Virus record (IMG/VR): IMGVR_UViG_3300042691_013910
Coordinates: 1-40,452 of that record
Direction: 5' to 3' (one strand)
DNA length: 40,452 nucleotides
From: a virus
Part shown: positions 16,837 to 25,255 of the stretch, piece after piece
Numbering within the stretch: the stretch's first letter is position 1
Layout: every line of letters begins with the position of its first letter
The notes under the pieces: model-generated
Databases searched by the model: none
Told to the model about the DNA's origin: nothing
Seen by the model: only the letters and a program-made list of their open reading frames with translations
Program-made: the position numbers and the translations under genes

Positions 16837-17888
16837 TATGTAGTCACCTCACGAACAGTAAAAAACTTTCCAGCCTTGTAGGTTTCTTTATGACCATCTG
16901 AGTCATATACAAACTGGACATCCCAATACATTCTTTGTGCAAGCCTTCTCGTTTGTTCCTGCGTCAAACTTAAGGTAATAGTATGACTTGTAGATGAGGT
17001 AGATGTGACCGAAACTGTAAACGGCATGTGGGACTGGTCTACACCAGCCTTCCACCTAATATTTGCAACAACTCCTTTATTGGTGAGATTGCCCGTATAC
17101 GGTAAGGAGTAGGTGAAAGCCACGTCTTGGTAAGCGGTGAGTTCCACAGAGTCATAAGGACGCTCTGATGGTTGGTCTCCATAGGTTGGTCTTGGGACTT
17201 CGATGCGTTCTGGATATGAGTAATCGTCGACCTCCTGTGGACGGTATAGCGGAACATAATGATTTGTAGTCTTAGAAATTCTGCGGAATGTAAATACCTC
17301 GATACGGTACATACCAATACCAAGCAAGATGCAGAGTTCGCGGTACTGGTCTTTACGAGCCTGAATCATGTCCATGAGTTGGCGATAGCGTTCTGAACGC
17401 GGAATGGTTACGCCATCTGGAGCAAAGACGTTAATGTCAAATGAAGCATCAGTAGCAAGTGTGTAGAGAGCCAACGTGGAGGCAAGAAGGGCTACTGGAT
17501 AAACTTCTATAGCAGGTAGGTTTGAGATGTTTTGAATACGTCCCAAAGAATCTACGCGGTTGTTTGAATGTTGCAGGAGAGCAGTCTCTACAAAACGCTC
17601 AACTTCTGCAGTTGTGAAATACCTAAAGTAATTACCAGCAACGGTGATTTCTACACCTTCGGCTGGGATGTTATCGGTGACTAGAACACCAGTTGTTTCT
17701 TCTACGGAACAGTCGTCAGATACATCGACTCCGTCAAAACTTACAAATAATTCTGCAGCATCAAGAGGTGAGTAATGCAGTGTGAACCTATTAGTAGTTC
17801 CGTCTGCAACAAACTGCATGACGAAAGATTTGGGTAGGTCACCCAATTCAGACCGTACTAAATCGGTGAGATTCTGTACGGTGGTCAC
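16836..17888 (-). CDS. Putative head-tail connector or virion structural protein
   Basis: The GTG start (350 residues) is supported by GGAGG four bases upstream. The N-terminus ([20 protein letters not shown]) is followed by a beta segment ([19 protein letters not shown]) and a helical middle ([18 protein letters not shown] ... [20 protein letters not shown]). The C-terminal part is Ser/Thr-rich beta ([20 protein letters not shown]). There is no signal peptide. [10 protein letters not shown]-type start and a mixed helical domain after the capsid genes are typical of adaptor or neck proteins in aquatic phages, but I cannot assign a family. Its stop overlaps the first fibre gene (TAATG), linking head completion to fibres. 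Confidence 0.7.
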   Translation of the reverse strand: MTTVQNLTDLVRSELGDLPKSFVMQFVADGTTNRFTLHYSPLDAAELFVSFDGVDVSDDCSVEETTGVLVTDNIPAEGVEITVAGNYFRYFTTAEVERFVETALLQHSNNRVDSLGRIQNISNLPAIEVYPVALLASTLALYTLATDASFDINVFAPDGVTIPRSERYRQLMDMIQARKDQYRELCILLGIGMYRIEVFTFRRISKTTNHYVPLYRPQEVDDYSYPERIEVPRPTYGDQPSERPYDSVELTAYQDVAFTYSLPYTGNLTNKGVVANIRWKAGVDQSHMPFTVSVTSTSSTSHTITLSLTQEQTRRLAQRMYWDVQFVYDSDGHKETYKAGKFFTVREVTT

Positions 17889-17956
17889 ATATCCTCCATG
17901 CTTTCAATCCTCAGGTTAATCATCGCGGACATTTGTTGTTTAGTCAGCGCAAATAG

Positions 17957-18002
17957 GTACACCTCACTCTGGGAGGAGGGCGGAAACCAGAGCGAGGTGT
18001 AC
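17957..18002 (-). other. Long stem-loop after the head-completion gene
   Basis: GTACACCTC-A-CTCTGG pairs with CCAGAG-C-GAGGTGTAC around a 14-base purine-rich loop, giving 15 base pairs with one A/C mismatch. On the minus strand it lies 13 bases after the stop of the 123-codon gene and about 70 bases before the next start. No U-rich tract follows, so it may be a U-less terminator, a processing site or an RNA-stability element. Confidence 0.7.
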
Positions 18003-18015
18003 GATTGTTGGCGAT

Positions 18016-18387
18016 TTAGTTTGGTCGCCAGATATAACCTAGACCCTCAAGATAATCGGCAAGTTCACGAGGCACGGAGTACTTGACTCCTGCTTTGAAC
18101 GAGTAGGTATTTCCAACACCGTAGGTCATCTCTTCGATGTCCGTAATGGTGCGGATGATTACCTTGTCGTTCGCTAGTGATACGCCTACTTCTTGAATTT
18201 CGTCTAGAACAATCGGTGCGTCTGGTTTCTTCGGGTCGAATACGTCCCGCTCCAGACTTTCTCGTTCTACTTCTGCTGCGATAGAGATTTCATCTGCTCG
18301 CTTACGAAGTGCTTCCGCGTTCTTCTTTGCTGCTGTTTCTGCCGCTCTGCCTGTTGCGTCAAGCGGACTTGTTGGTTTGTTTGCCAC
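18016..18387 (-). CDS. Putative head-completion protein downstream of the capsid gene
   Basis: The GTG start is chosen (123 residues): AGGAG lies ten bases upstream, whereas the frame-extending TTG at 18435 lies inside the arm of a perfect hairpin. The N-terminal half is a charged helix (AAKKNAEALRKRADE ... EVERESLERDVF). The C-terminal half is compact (VIIRTITDIEEMTYGVGNTY and VPRELADYLEGLGYIW). The latter resembles a small domain I recall from genes following the capsid gene in actinophages, often with the same EEMTYG and LGYIW text. A role in head completion or connector assembly fits the position between the capsid and the next structural gene. The name remains tentative. Confidence 0.7.
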   Translation of the reverse strand: MANKPTSPLDATGRAAETAAKKNAEALRKRADEISIAAEVERESLERDVFDPKKPDAPIVLDEIQEVGVSLANDKVIIRTITDIEEMTYGVGNTYSFKAGVKYSVPRELADYLEGLGYIWRPN

Positions 18388-18422
18388 GATGTTCGTTCTC
18401 CTAACGATTCTTTTTTTGTGGC

Positions 18423-18457
18423 GGATGAGCCCCAAAGAAGGAGTATGGGGCTCATCC
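18423..18457 (-). other. Perfect 11-bp stem-loop between capsid gene and next gene
   Basis: GGATGAGCCCC pairs perfectly with GGGGCTCATCC around a 13-base loop. It starts 19 bases after the capsid stop on the minus strand. It is followed by GCCACAAAAAAAG rather than a U tract, then the AGGAG of the next gene. It could partially terminate transcription, stabilise capsid mRNA, or insulate the downstream ribosome-binding site so that capsid protein is made in excess. Confidence 0.75.
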
Positions 18458-18475
18458 AGCCGTGCTTAAAACTAA

Positions 18476-19588
18476 TTAAGCAGTGTAGACCTTGCAGATA
18501 GCCTGGTCTGTGATAACGCCAAGTCCCCAGATTGCGTACCAAGCAAGAGCATGCTCACGACCGAAGTCAAGAACGCCACCATCGCGTAGTTCAACTGGAA
18601 GGGAAATTGCGTGACCAAATGCGTTGTCACCAATCATGATTGATTCGTAGACATCGACTGCAGTTGTACCTGCTGGAGCAGTAGCACCTGGTGCTTCTGG
18701 GTTTCCACCAGTACCAGGAGCAGTGTTTGCCTTTACAGGAACTTCAGTCTGGTCAGCAGGTGCACCAACGATGCTGCTGTAGTTAACAGCAGTGCCAGAT
18801 GCAATCTTCTTGACCTGAGTTGTCTCGATGAATACAACGTCATAAAGACGGCCGATTTCACCAAGCATGAAGTTACCAGGAGCAGCGTACTTCGTGACTT
18901 CAATGAACTCTGGGTTCGAACGGATGTCACGTGACTGCTTTGGATGGATGAACTGAACATAAGTTTCACCCAACCGTGGGATGTTCTTTGATGCAAGAGT
19001 CAACGCTGCGTCCTTAACGGCTGCGGTTGTCAACTTGTCATTGATTGTGATGTCAGCAAGACCTGTAGCAGGTGTACCTTCATCGTAGTTTGTGAAGGCT
19101 CCACCAGTGATGCCTGAGCGGTCGTAACCGAATACTGCAGAAGTTGCAGCACCGAGTGTGTTACGTGCCTGTACATCGAGGTACTGAGCCATGTGGCGAC
19201 CAAGAAGACGTGAGGCAGATGCCATTACGTCATCGAAGGAAGCGTTGAGAAGTAGTTCAGAAACTGCTACTGCGTAGCCGTGCTCTGCAACTGTAATTGC
19301 AATTTGGTCTGCTGTGAGAGCGTTGGTTGTAAGACGAACACCTTCAGTTAGAGGTGTTGGGTCTACGCCAAAGTTCTTGTAGCGGAGGAAGTTAACGCGA
19401 AGACCTGGTGCAACACCGAGTTCAGTCTTCTTTACTGCAAACTGTTCGAAGCGAAGAATTGGCATCGCCTGGAACAGGATTTCTTTCGACCAGATGGTCT
19501 GAATGGCTTGTGAAAGCGAGGTGTTACTGCCTGAGTAGGCGGTAGGTGCACCTGCGAGTTCACTTGTGCCAGTAATTGCTGATGCCAT
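18476..19588 (-). CDS. Major capsid protein, N4-gp56/HK97-type
   Basis: The 370-residue protein has the layout of the N4-gp56 group of HK97-fold capsids. An N-terminal helix is followed by IWSKEILFQAMPILRFEQF, then a strand LRVNFLRYKNF. The key TEG segment (DPTPLTEGVRLTTNALTADQ) leads into VAEHGYAVAVSELLLNASFD and the spine helix (SASRLLGRHMAQYLDVQARN). LVGEIGRLYDV-like text (FMLGEIGRLYDVVFIET) and a C-terminal GHAISLPVELRDGG ... AWYAIWGLGVI complete it. A Pro/Ala/Gly/Thr-rich insertion near 285-315 may be a surface loop. It follows a scaffold-like gene, and a strong hairpin follows its stop. It forms the icosahedral shell. Confidence 0.92.
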   Translation of the reverse strand: MASAITGTSELAGAPTAYSGSNTSLSQAIQTIWSKEILFQAMPILRFEQFAVKKTELGVAPGLRVNFLRYKNFGVDPTPLTEGVRLTTNALTADQIAITVAEHGYAVAVSELLLNASFDDVMASASRLLGRHMAQYLDVQARNTLGAATSAVFGYDRSGITGGAFTNYDEGTPATGLADITINDKLTTAAVKDAALTLASKNIPRLGETYVQFIHPKQSRDIRSNPEFIEVTKYAAPGNFMLGEIGRLYDVVFIETTQVKKIASGTAVNYSSIVGAPADQTEVPVKANTAPGTGGNPEAPGATAPAGTTAVDVYESIMIGDNAFGHAISLPVELRDGGVLDFGREHALAWYAIWGLGVITDQAICKVYTA

Positions 19589-19634
19589 TTGGAATCAGTC
19601 CTTTCCTGTTAAATGGTTAATTGTTGGGGATTAC

Positions 19635-20387
19635 TTACCCGAACAGTCCCCGACCACGGTTGGATGATGCGTCGCCAAGTAATTTGGCTCTGTTCTTCGC
19701 ATAGTCTGCCAATGACATTTCCCGAATTGAATCGGGTGTATACGTTTTTGAGTCCGAGTTGGTGTCGAGAGGTCCTGAAGCAGGAGCGGTAATGCGTGTT
19801 CCTGCCATTTCTCTGCGAGCACTGGACATAGCCTGTGCTGCTGAGTCGAGAATCCGAGCAGATTTGTCTTTCAAACTTGCGATGCTCTGCTCGACTTCAT
19901 CGCGGTTATTACCCTCAATCAAATCTATAAGTTCAGGAATGATGTTGTCGCGTTCCTGCTCAAGTCTCTGTTGACGGTACTGCATTAGTTCTTGGAACGT
20001 GCGTTCCTGCTCCAACAATGCAAAAGCACGTTCTCTTTCAAGACGCTCTGCTTCCAACTGTTGCTGGAACTCTTGCTCTTTCTTAGTAAGAAGAGAACGG
20101 ATGTCCATTTCTTCTTCTAACTTCTTCTGTTGCTCAGATTCAGCGAGTTGGCGTTGACGCTCTTCCTCGGCTGCTCTTTCGTCACGCTCCTTCTTCAAGG
20201 TAGCGAGTTCATCTTTCAACTTTTCAAGTTGAGGGTAGAGTTTCTGCTTCTCTTGTTCACGAGCACGAACAATGTCGTCCTGCGTGAAGTTCAAGTTAGA
20301 CTCCTCTACTTTTTGAGACATGCTTTCCATGACTGGAGAAACATCCTCAGGTACTACTGAATCGGCAACTATTTCTTGGTTATCCAT
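19635..20387 (-). CDS. Capsid scaffold-like coiled-coil protein
   Basis: The ATG giving 250 residues (MDNQEIVADS) is preferred over the upstream GTG at 20438, which has no ribosome-binding site; the site before the ATG is also weak. Residues about 40-170 are a long charged coiled coil rich in Glu, Gln, Lys and Arg (LATLKKERDERAAEEERQRQ). An acidic N-terminus and a more polar C-terminus (PDSIREMSLADYAKNRAKLL) follow the usual scaffold plan, in which the basic/helical C-terminus contacts the capsid protein. The order portal, scaffold, capsid is the classic head-gene order. No protease motif is evident. Scaffold is inferred from composition and position. Confidence 0.8.
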   Translation of the reverse strand: MDNQEIVADSVVPEDVSPVMESMSQKVEESNLNFTQDDIVRAREQEKQKLYPQLEKLKDELATLKKERDERAAEEERQRQLAESEQQKKLEEEMDIRSLLTKKEQEFQQQLEAERLERERAFALLEQERTFQELMQYRQQRLEQERDNIIPELIDLIEGNNRDEVEQSIASLKDKSARILDSAAQAMSSARREMAGTRITAPASGPLDTNSDSKTYTPDSIREMSLADYAKNRAKLLGDASSNRGRGLFG

Positions 20388-20424
20388 AGTGTTCACAAAC
20401 TCTTTTCTTTGTCTTTGTCCGAGT

Positions 20425-20438
20425 GTGGATTTCTCCAC
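20425..20438 (-). other. Small GAAA-tetraloop hairpin in the scaffold gene leader
   Basis: On the minus strand GTGGA pairs with TCCAC across a GAAA loop, a stable GNRA tetraloop. It lies in the 127-base interval between the portal stop and the scaffold start. It could stabilise or fold the leader and compensate for the poor ribosome-binding site. The stem is only five pairs, so it could be chance. Confidence 0.4.
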
Positions 20439-20514
20439 GTGCCACGCTTGTTAGCAGATAATTACACAGTGTTACCATGTAGTTGTCTGCCTAAATCAAA
20501 TTTTTTCATTTGAT

Positions 20515-22257
20515 TTACTTGTTGTCTCTGTCAACGGCCCTTCTCTGCGGAATCTTGGTTCCGTAGGCTTCGGTTACCAGTTTCTCTCTCAAAGCAGCCT
20601 CGGTCTGTGACTCAATCATCGCAGCCTCTTGAGTGGCTGGGTCTTGTAGGTTTTCAGGAGTTGCGGGTCCTTCTACCTTGTCACCGAGAACATCTCCATC
20701 AGCCAACTGTGTTGGTTGGAGTGGAACAGCACTGTCGCCTCCAGGCCCTGGCATCATGCCAGTCATATCCTGGATTTCTTTTTGAATTTGAACCTTAATG
20801 AGTTGCAACGCACCATCAGAAATAGCATCCGCACGTAGTTCTGAGCGAATCTCTGCCAACTTCTCTTCTGGGAACTCTTCTCCAAGAGTACGTAAAGCAC
20901 CTTCTTTAGACTCTAGGCCCATGCCAAGTTTGGTCTGAATCTCATTAAGCACGATGAGTTTGTCTAGAGGAAGTGGTGGTGGGAACTGAACAAAATTCAT
21001 GTAAGTCAAAGAATCATTTGGGTCTAAACGGTCTAACTGACCTTCTTTGATTGGCCCATCTTCCATTGGGTTGTACATAAGGGCTTGTGGTTCTTTAAGA
21101 GCAAGATGCAACATAATCAATTGATTAATCTGCTCAATGCCAGCACCATACTGAGCCACCTTCTGTGACCAACGATTCATCAAAGGCTGATACTGAATAG
21201 AAAGAGCAACACCCGAAGTATTTGAAATCGGCTGCACTTGTCCAAGAGCAGTCTCTGGGATGTTCATCATCTCGTGCATAGACCTCTTTAGAAGTTCTAA
21301 GTACTTCAATGCACCGTCGATACCAGATGCTCCACCTTCAAGGTTGAACACCTGGCTATCTTTTGGAAGACCTCCCCAAACTTTCTTTGGGCCTTTTTCA
21401 AGGTTAGAAGCCTTAGCACCAACGATAACTGTTACAGGAGCAGCGTGATAGTTAATGATGTCTGCTACATCTGTTGAAATTTCGTTGTATGAACGATTGA
21501 TTGTGATGATGTCATGGCAGTCGCTAAGTCCCCAAGGAGAACCTGCAACTGGAATATTAGGGATGTGAACAACTGGAATTGTTCCTAGTGGGTTTGGACG
21601 AGAGTCAATTAATTCGTCGTTGATGTACTCTTCAATAACGTCATCTGTAAGGATTTCAGTGTAAGTAAATACCTGACGAGTACCTTCTAAAGAAGTTCCC
21701 CAGAAACGATACTTTTGCTTAAAACGTAGTAGACGGGTTCTGTCGTGTGGGTGAAACTCTGGGAAACAAAAAGCAGAGTTCATAGGAAGGATGCGAACAC
21801 GACCTGGGTGTAAACGTCCTGCTGAATCTTGCCAAGGCTCTTCGTATGCAACCTTTACAAAGCAGTCGCCTGAGATTCCACCGCTCTGTGCCATTTCAAA
21901 TAGCACACGCATTTTGTCGTTATCAACTTCCCAAACACGTTGTAGTCTGTCGGGAACGATTGCTTCCGTTGATTTAGGGCTACGGAATTGAACGCCCTTA
22001 CCAAATGTAAATCTTGCTAAATAGTCATTAAATGCACGATAGTAATTAACTGCAATTTGCATTTCGCCTTGTTCACGACGATAGCCCCAGTGATGACCAA
22101 GGTACATTGCCCAGTTAAGTGAGTAACGATTTAAACGTGGACCATGAACTTCAAACTCTTCATCTGCTAACTCCACTAAACCAAGTGGAGAAATAGAAAT
22201 AGTTAAATCAGAAGATGCCGCTCTGTAAGACGGAGGGGAGAAGTCAATGAAACTCAT
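20515..22257 (-). CDS. Portal protein
   Basis: The 580-residue protein is a phage portal of the SPP1-gp6/HK97 superfamily type. Visible features are the wing region with ALNWAMYLGHHWGY-like text (LNWAMYLGHHWGYRREQG), SGDCFVKVAYEEPW, the beta-rich clip region (FTYTEILTDDVIEEYINDEL), IPVVHIPNIPVAGSPWGLSD, a stem/crown helix NYHAAPVTVIVGA, and a long C-terminal helix region (LNEIQTKLGMGLESKEGALR). It forms the dodecameric ring that terminase docks on and DNA passes through. The acidic, Pro-rich tail is probably flexible. Its start follows a basic small gene by three bases with only a weak AAGAAG motif, so coupling is likely. Confidence 0.92.
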   Translation of the reverse strand: MSFIDFSPPSYRAASSDLTISISPLGLVELADEEFEVHGPRLNRYSLNWAMYLGHHWGYRREQGEMQIAVNYYRAFNDYLARFTFGKGVQFRSPKSTEAIVPDRLQRVWEVDNDKMRVLFEMAQSGGISGDCFVKVAYEEPWQDSAGRLHPGRVRILPMNSAFCFPEFHPHDRTRLLRFKQKYRFWGTSLEGTRQVFTYTEILTDDVIEEYINDELIDSRPNPLGTIPVVHIPNIPVAGSPWGLSDCHDIITINRSYNEISTDVADIINYHAAPVTVIVGAKASNLEKGPKKVWGGLPKDSQVFNLEGGASGIDGALKYLELLKRSMHEMMNIPETALGQVQPISNTSGVALSIQYQPLMNRWSQKVAQYGAGIEQINQLIMLHLALKEPQALMYNPMEDGPIKEGQLDRLDPNDSLTYMNFVQFPPPLPLDKLIVLNEIQTKLGMGLESKEGALRTLGEEFPEEKLAEIRSELRADAISDGALQLIKVQIQKEIQDMTGMMPGPGGDSAVPLQPTQLADGDVLGDKVEGPATPENLQDPATQEAAMIESQTEAALREKLVTEAYGTKIPQRRAVDRDNK

Positions 22258-22260
22258 CTG

Positions 22261-22524
22261 TTACTTCTTGTCCTTGTCACGTTTACCGCCCTTTTTCTTT
22301 TTTAAATCTATGCCTCGTGCTTTGGCCTGATTAGTAAACTGCTTTTCTTGCAACTTCTGTTGTTTATAAACAGGGTCACTTGTATTGATAAACTTACCAC
22401 CTGATTGCTCATATTTGGTGTGAACCCAGTGACTTGCTGCAGGATTTGGGTACGTGGAAAACTTCGCCTTGGCCTGGGCAATAATCATTTGCCAAAGTTT
22501 TTCGTTAGCGGGTTTCTCAGCCAC
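22261..22524 (-). CDS. Small basic protein with YPNPAASHWVH motif
   Basis: The start is GTG with AGAGGA six bases upstream; the product has 87 residues. The core reads EKLWQMIIAQAKAKFSTYPN and PAASHWVHTKYEQSGGKF, and the tail is polylysine (LKKKKGGKRDKDKK). From memory, AKAKF-x-x-YPS/N-x-x-A-x-x-W-x-x-x-x-Y-x-x-x-GG is a recurrent small domain in aquatic phages, sometimes fused to other proteins, with unknown function. It sits between a strong hairpin and the portal gene. The basic tail fits nucleic-acid contact during assembly, which is only an inference. Confidence 0.8.
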   Translation of the reverse strand: MAEKPANEKLWQMIIAQAKAKFSTYPNPAASHWVHTKYEQSGGKFINTSDPVYKQQKLQEKQFTNQAKARGIDLKKKKGGKRDKDKK

Positions 22525-22540
22525 CTTAAATCCTCTACGC

Positions 22541-22577
22541 CTTTAGGCCCCCTAGCCTAGTGCTAGGGGGGCCAAAG
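22541..22577 (-). other. Strong stem-loop between two head-region genes
   Basis: CTTTAGGCCCCCTAGC and GCTAGGGGGGCCAAAG pair with a small internal irregularity around CTAGT. It begins 14 bases after the stop of the 131-codon gene. No U tract follows on the minus strand, only GCGTAGAGGATTTAAG and the next start. A U-less terminator or mRNA-processing hairpin is likely, as with similar elements near the capsid genes. Confidence 0.75.
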
Positions 22578-22590
22578 TTCTACTACCTAA

Positions 22591-22986
22591 TTAGTCGTTT
22601 ACGACTGTTGGAGCAACGCGTTGTGTGCGTCCTCCTGAACGAGCAACAACTTCAACCTTTTGCTCTGCATAGTCAGTGAATGAACCATGAGAGAACTCAT
22701 TAAGGAATGTTGGTGCTTCTGTCCATGCAGCAGAGCCTACGTGAGCACGTGCTTGCATTGTTTCTGCAGCAGTCTTTGTGTGAACTGGTGCATTACGATT
22801 TGGACGACCAGGTGCTGCAGCGTAGCCATTTGCAATACCAGTCTGGAAATCGTTTGGAACGTCAGTATCAGTTGCGATACCTTCTTCGAAGCGAAGTGGT
22901 CCACGGCGTTCTGGATTACCCCACTCCTTTACTTCGTATACATGCTGACCCTTTTCAGGGAACTGTGGATTTGGTGCTAGTGTCAT
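22591..22986 (-). CDS. Hypothetical protein between terminase and portal
   Basis: The 131-residue protein is polar and probably disordered in parts, with many Pro, Asn, Gly and Thr (NPQFPEKGQHVYEVKEWGNP, YAAAPGRPNRNAPVHTKTAA). There is no membrane segment or signal peptide. AGGAG lies eight bases before the ATG. A 95-base interval separates it from the terminase stop and contains no gene I can support. A strong hairpin follows. Position between terminase and portal suggests a head or packaging accessory role, but no family is recognised. Confidence 0.65.
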   Translation of the reverse strand: MTLAPNPQFPEKGQHVYEVKEWGNPERRGPLRFEEGIATDTDVPNDFQTGIANGYAAAPGRPNRNAPVHTKTAAETMQARAHVGSAAWTEAPTFLNEFSHGSFTDYAEQKVEVVARSGGRTQRVAPTVVND

Positions 22987-23081
22987 TTAAGACTCCTAAA
23001 CTCTAGAGTTGTTTCTTGGAACGGCCTATTCCAGGTAAGAGTTTGACGGATAGAAGAGGTTTTGTAACGTGAAACTCGTAT

Positions 23082-24683
23082 TTAATTGTTACCAAAAAAC
23101 GGGCTGCTGGTCAGGACCACTTCTGGCATAACCAGGTCTTTGGTCAGGGAACAAGCGATAGCCAGAGAGTCCACATAGTCATCATGGGCATACGACTCGT
23201 CTGGTGCTTTGACAATGAAGTTTGGCCCCTTGAAGTGAACCTCTGCATCCACCATCTGCTGATAAAACCGCTTCCAACTACGTAAACGACGTGTTTTTGC
23301 ATGAGCAGGGTAGCCAATCATGCGTCTTTGAATTAAGGCTTGCAGATGCTTCCATCTAGTTGATTGTTCGGATTGGCTAGATGTAACGGCTGCAACTTCT
23401 GCTCTAGGTATCAGAACCTTGAGTCGTTGGGCTACAGCATCACCAACACCGTTGGCATCCACACCAATAGCAAGTACATCGTAGTTAGCCAAAAAGTTAA
23501 CTATCTGGAAGTACTGCTCTTCCCAGTCGTCTCCTTGAATCTCTAACCAATTAAGAACTCGATGTTCAAAATATCCAAACTCATCTGGTCTATCCCAATC
23601 AACCCATACAACAGTTACTACTGTTGAGTCCATTTTACGAGCAGGGTCAATGCCTACAACTACAGGAGTTTGATGCCACATCTTTACAACTTCTTGAGAA
23701 GTGTCACCAAGTTCATCCATGATTCCAGTAGTTACAAACATTCCACGTTCTAAAAGCCACTTGCAGTTGTATGACATCTGGAACTCATCTGAGTCCTCAC
23801 CGATACGAAGCATTTCTTTCTTAATAAACTTTTGATAGTTGTCGTTGTATTTAGCAACGTCTTTCCAGTCCCATTGGAAATGGTTTTGCCTATTGCCCCT
23901 GGTTGTCTGTCGACGACGATTAAGTTGAATACTTCTATAGAAGTTGTTTTTGCTTGTAGTGGGGGTTCCTGTTTTAACCATAGTTCCTGCGTAATAAGCC
24001 AACATAGGAGAGATGGATTTAGACACTACAAAGTCGTCTGCTTCTTGACACTCATCGATAACGATTAGATGGAAGGACTTTGATTCAATCTTTGCACGAG
24101 GGTTTGCTGTCATCATCGTCAAAGTAGAGCCAGAGTTCTTTAACTTAATCATTCGAGTTACTCCGCCAATTTTTGCAGCAGAGTCGTCAATTTCTGGGTC
24201 ACCTAAAACTTCAAGAGCACGTTGAGAAGTTAGTCGCGTAACAGTTCTGCCAAACAATGTTTCTGCCTGAGACTCTGTAGGTGCAAACAATCCAACCCAT
24301 AGTCCATCTTTAAACTTACCTAGAAGGTCTGGGTATAACTTTGCAAGACGTGGTAACAGAATCATTAGAGTTGCAACAGTGTCTGCAACAGTTTCTGATT
24401 TACCTGACTGACGAGAAGCAAGAGCAGTTATTTCTTCACCATCATTTATAAGAACTGATTCAATCATTCTTTTTGCTAATGGTTTTTGATACGGGTGTAA
24501 GTCATGACCAACTAACACAACAAGAAATTGCATTATCTTTTCAATGAGTTTGTTAACAAACTCTTGAGAGAGTTCATCAAGTTCTTCAGTCTCTTCTTCT
24601 ACTAACGGTTCTTCTTCTGTATCCGCATAGAACTCAGGAGTGATTTCCTCGAATTGTTCATCATCAAAATCTACTGGTGTCAT
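23082..24683 (-). CDS. terL: Terminase large subunit
   Basis: The 533-residue packaging motor has an acidic N-terminus, an ATPase domain with Walker A ASRQSGKSET (near 89-98), and Walker B HLIVIDE (205-211). It also has the coupling segment VKTGTPTTSKNNF. The RNase H-like nuclease domain has GIDPARKMDSTVV (Asp346), IGVDANGVGD (Asp409) and HDDYVDSLAIA (500-510). All catalytic elements appear intact and the length is normal. AGGAA lies before the ATG. It cuts concatemeric DNA and drives it through the portal. No small subunit was recognised; one of the unassigned genes just upstream (24780-25251) is a candidate by position. Confidence 0.95.
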   Translation of the reverse strand: MTPVDFDDEQFEEITPEFYADTEEEPLVEEETEELDELSQEFVNKLIEKIMQFLVVLVGHDLHPYQKPLAKRMIESVLINDGEEITALASRQSGKSETVADTVATLMILLPRLAKLYPDLLGKFKDGLWVGLFAPTESQAETLFGRTVTRLTSQRALEVLGDPEIDDSAAKIGGVTRMIKLKNSGSTLTMMTANPRAKIESKSFHLIVIDECQEADDFVVSKSISPMLAYYAGTMVKTGTPTTSKNNFYRSIQLNRRRQTTRGNRQNHFQWDWKDVAKYNDNYQKFIKKEMLRIGEDSDEFQMSYNCKWLLERGMFVTTGIMDELGDTSQEVVKMWHQTPVVVGIDPARKMDSTVVTVVWVDWDRPDEFGYFEHRVLNWLEIQGDDWEEQYFQIVNFLANYDVLAIGVDANGVGDAVAQRLKVLIPRAEVAAVTSSQSEQSTRWKHLQALIQRRMIGYPAHAKTRRLRSWKRFYQQMVDAEVHFKGPNFIVKAPDESYAHDDYVDSLAIACSLTKDLVMPEVVLTSSPFFGNN

Positions 24684-24700
24684 TTGTTCCTAAACAGAGA

Positions 24701-24723
24701 TGCCCAACGATTTACGTTGGGCA
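24701..24723 (-). other. Perfect 9-bp hairpin upstream of terminase
   Basis: TGCCCAACG pairs with CGTTGGGCA around a five-base loop. It lies 17 bases before the terminase start in the transcript and after the 76-codon gene. No U tract follows. It may separate terminase expression from upstream genes. Confidence 0.65.
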
Positions 24724-24779
24724 GCCCCGCGTCTGAGAGAGAGGGAGACAGGAGAATCATAACAAACACAATAACAAAT

Positions 24780-25010
24780 TCAACGACGTTTTAGTTCTTT
24801 AATAATTTCGTGCAAAACTTCTGCACCCATTTCTGCGTCATTTAGCAAATGCTTTTCACTGGTACGCATGTAAGTCGTAACCTCTTTGCCAATTACAAAT
24901 AGCGAATTCTCTACCCAAGAGAGTAGTTCTGCTGTAGGTAGTTTAGAGATACGCTTCTGAATCTTGGTCTGGGGCTGGTTCCCATCCCGCTTCTTCCGTA
25001 AAATCATCAT
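24780..25010 (-). CDS. Hypothetical protein upstream of terminase
   Basis: The 76-residue protein begins with two Met codons and a basic stretch (MMILRKKRDGNQPQTKIQKR), then helices (TAELLSWVENSLFVIGKEV, GAEVLHEIIKELKRR). AGGAGGGAC lies upstream, a strong ribosome-binding site, although the start is 68 bases inside the upstream gene. The large overlap is unusual but the site supports it. Helical, small, and immediately upstream of TerL, it could be a terminase small subunit, but no helix-turn-helix is clear. Unassigned. Confidence 0.6.
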   Translation of the reverse strand: MMILRKKRDGNQPQTKIQKRISKLPTAELLSWVENSLFVIGKEVTTYMRTSEKHLLNDAEMGAEVLHEIIKELKRR

Positions 25011-25251
25011 AAGTTAAGTCCCTCCTAGAGACGGCTAAGTTTAACGCGTCTTCTTCGTCTTTTGAACCTTCCCAAATACCAATTACTAAAATTTTGTTGC
25101 GGAACAGTGTTATTAGAGTCGGAGAGGCATACCTGTAAGGCGGCTCTATCTCTTGTGTCCAGCCCTTTACTTTTCGCTTACCCTCCCACTTAAGGGGCTG
25201 GTCGATTAGTTGTACGAATCTGTTTGGTCCGAGTCTATGTACCTTTGGCAT
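24943..25251 (-). CDS. Hypothetical protein, unknown
   Basis: The 102-residue protein reads MPKVHRLGPNRFVQLIDQPL at its start, a beta-type middle (TLITLFRNKILVIGIWEG), and an acidic C-terminus (DDFTEEAGWEPAPDQDSEAY). No family is recognised. Its start lies four bases after the stop of the KTSC-domain gene with a weak AGGTAT site, so coupling to that gene is likely. Its 3' end overlaps the next gene by 68 bases in another frame. Confidence 0.6.
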   Translation of the reverse strand: MPKVHRLGPNRFVQLIDQPLKWEGKRKVKGWTQEIEPPYRYASPTLITLFRNKILVIGIWEGSKDEEDALNLAVSRRDLTYDDFTEEAGWEPAPDQDSEAYL

Positions 25252-25255
25252 ATAC

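Noticed and set aside
18388-18435. Longer head-completion protein from TTG 18435
   Set aside because: The TTG lies in the hairpin arm; a GTG with AGGAG is available downstream.
20388-20438. Longer scaffold start at GTG 20438
   Set aside because: There is no ribosome-binding site, and the start lies at the edge of a stable hairpin; the ATG at 20387 gives a more natural N-terminus.
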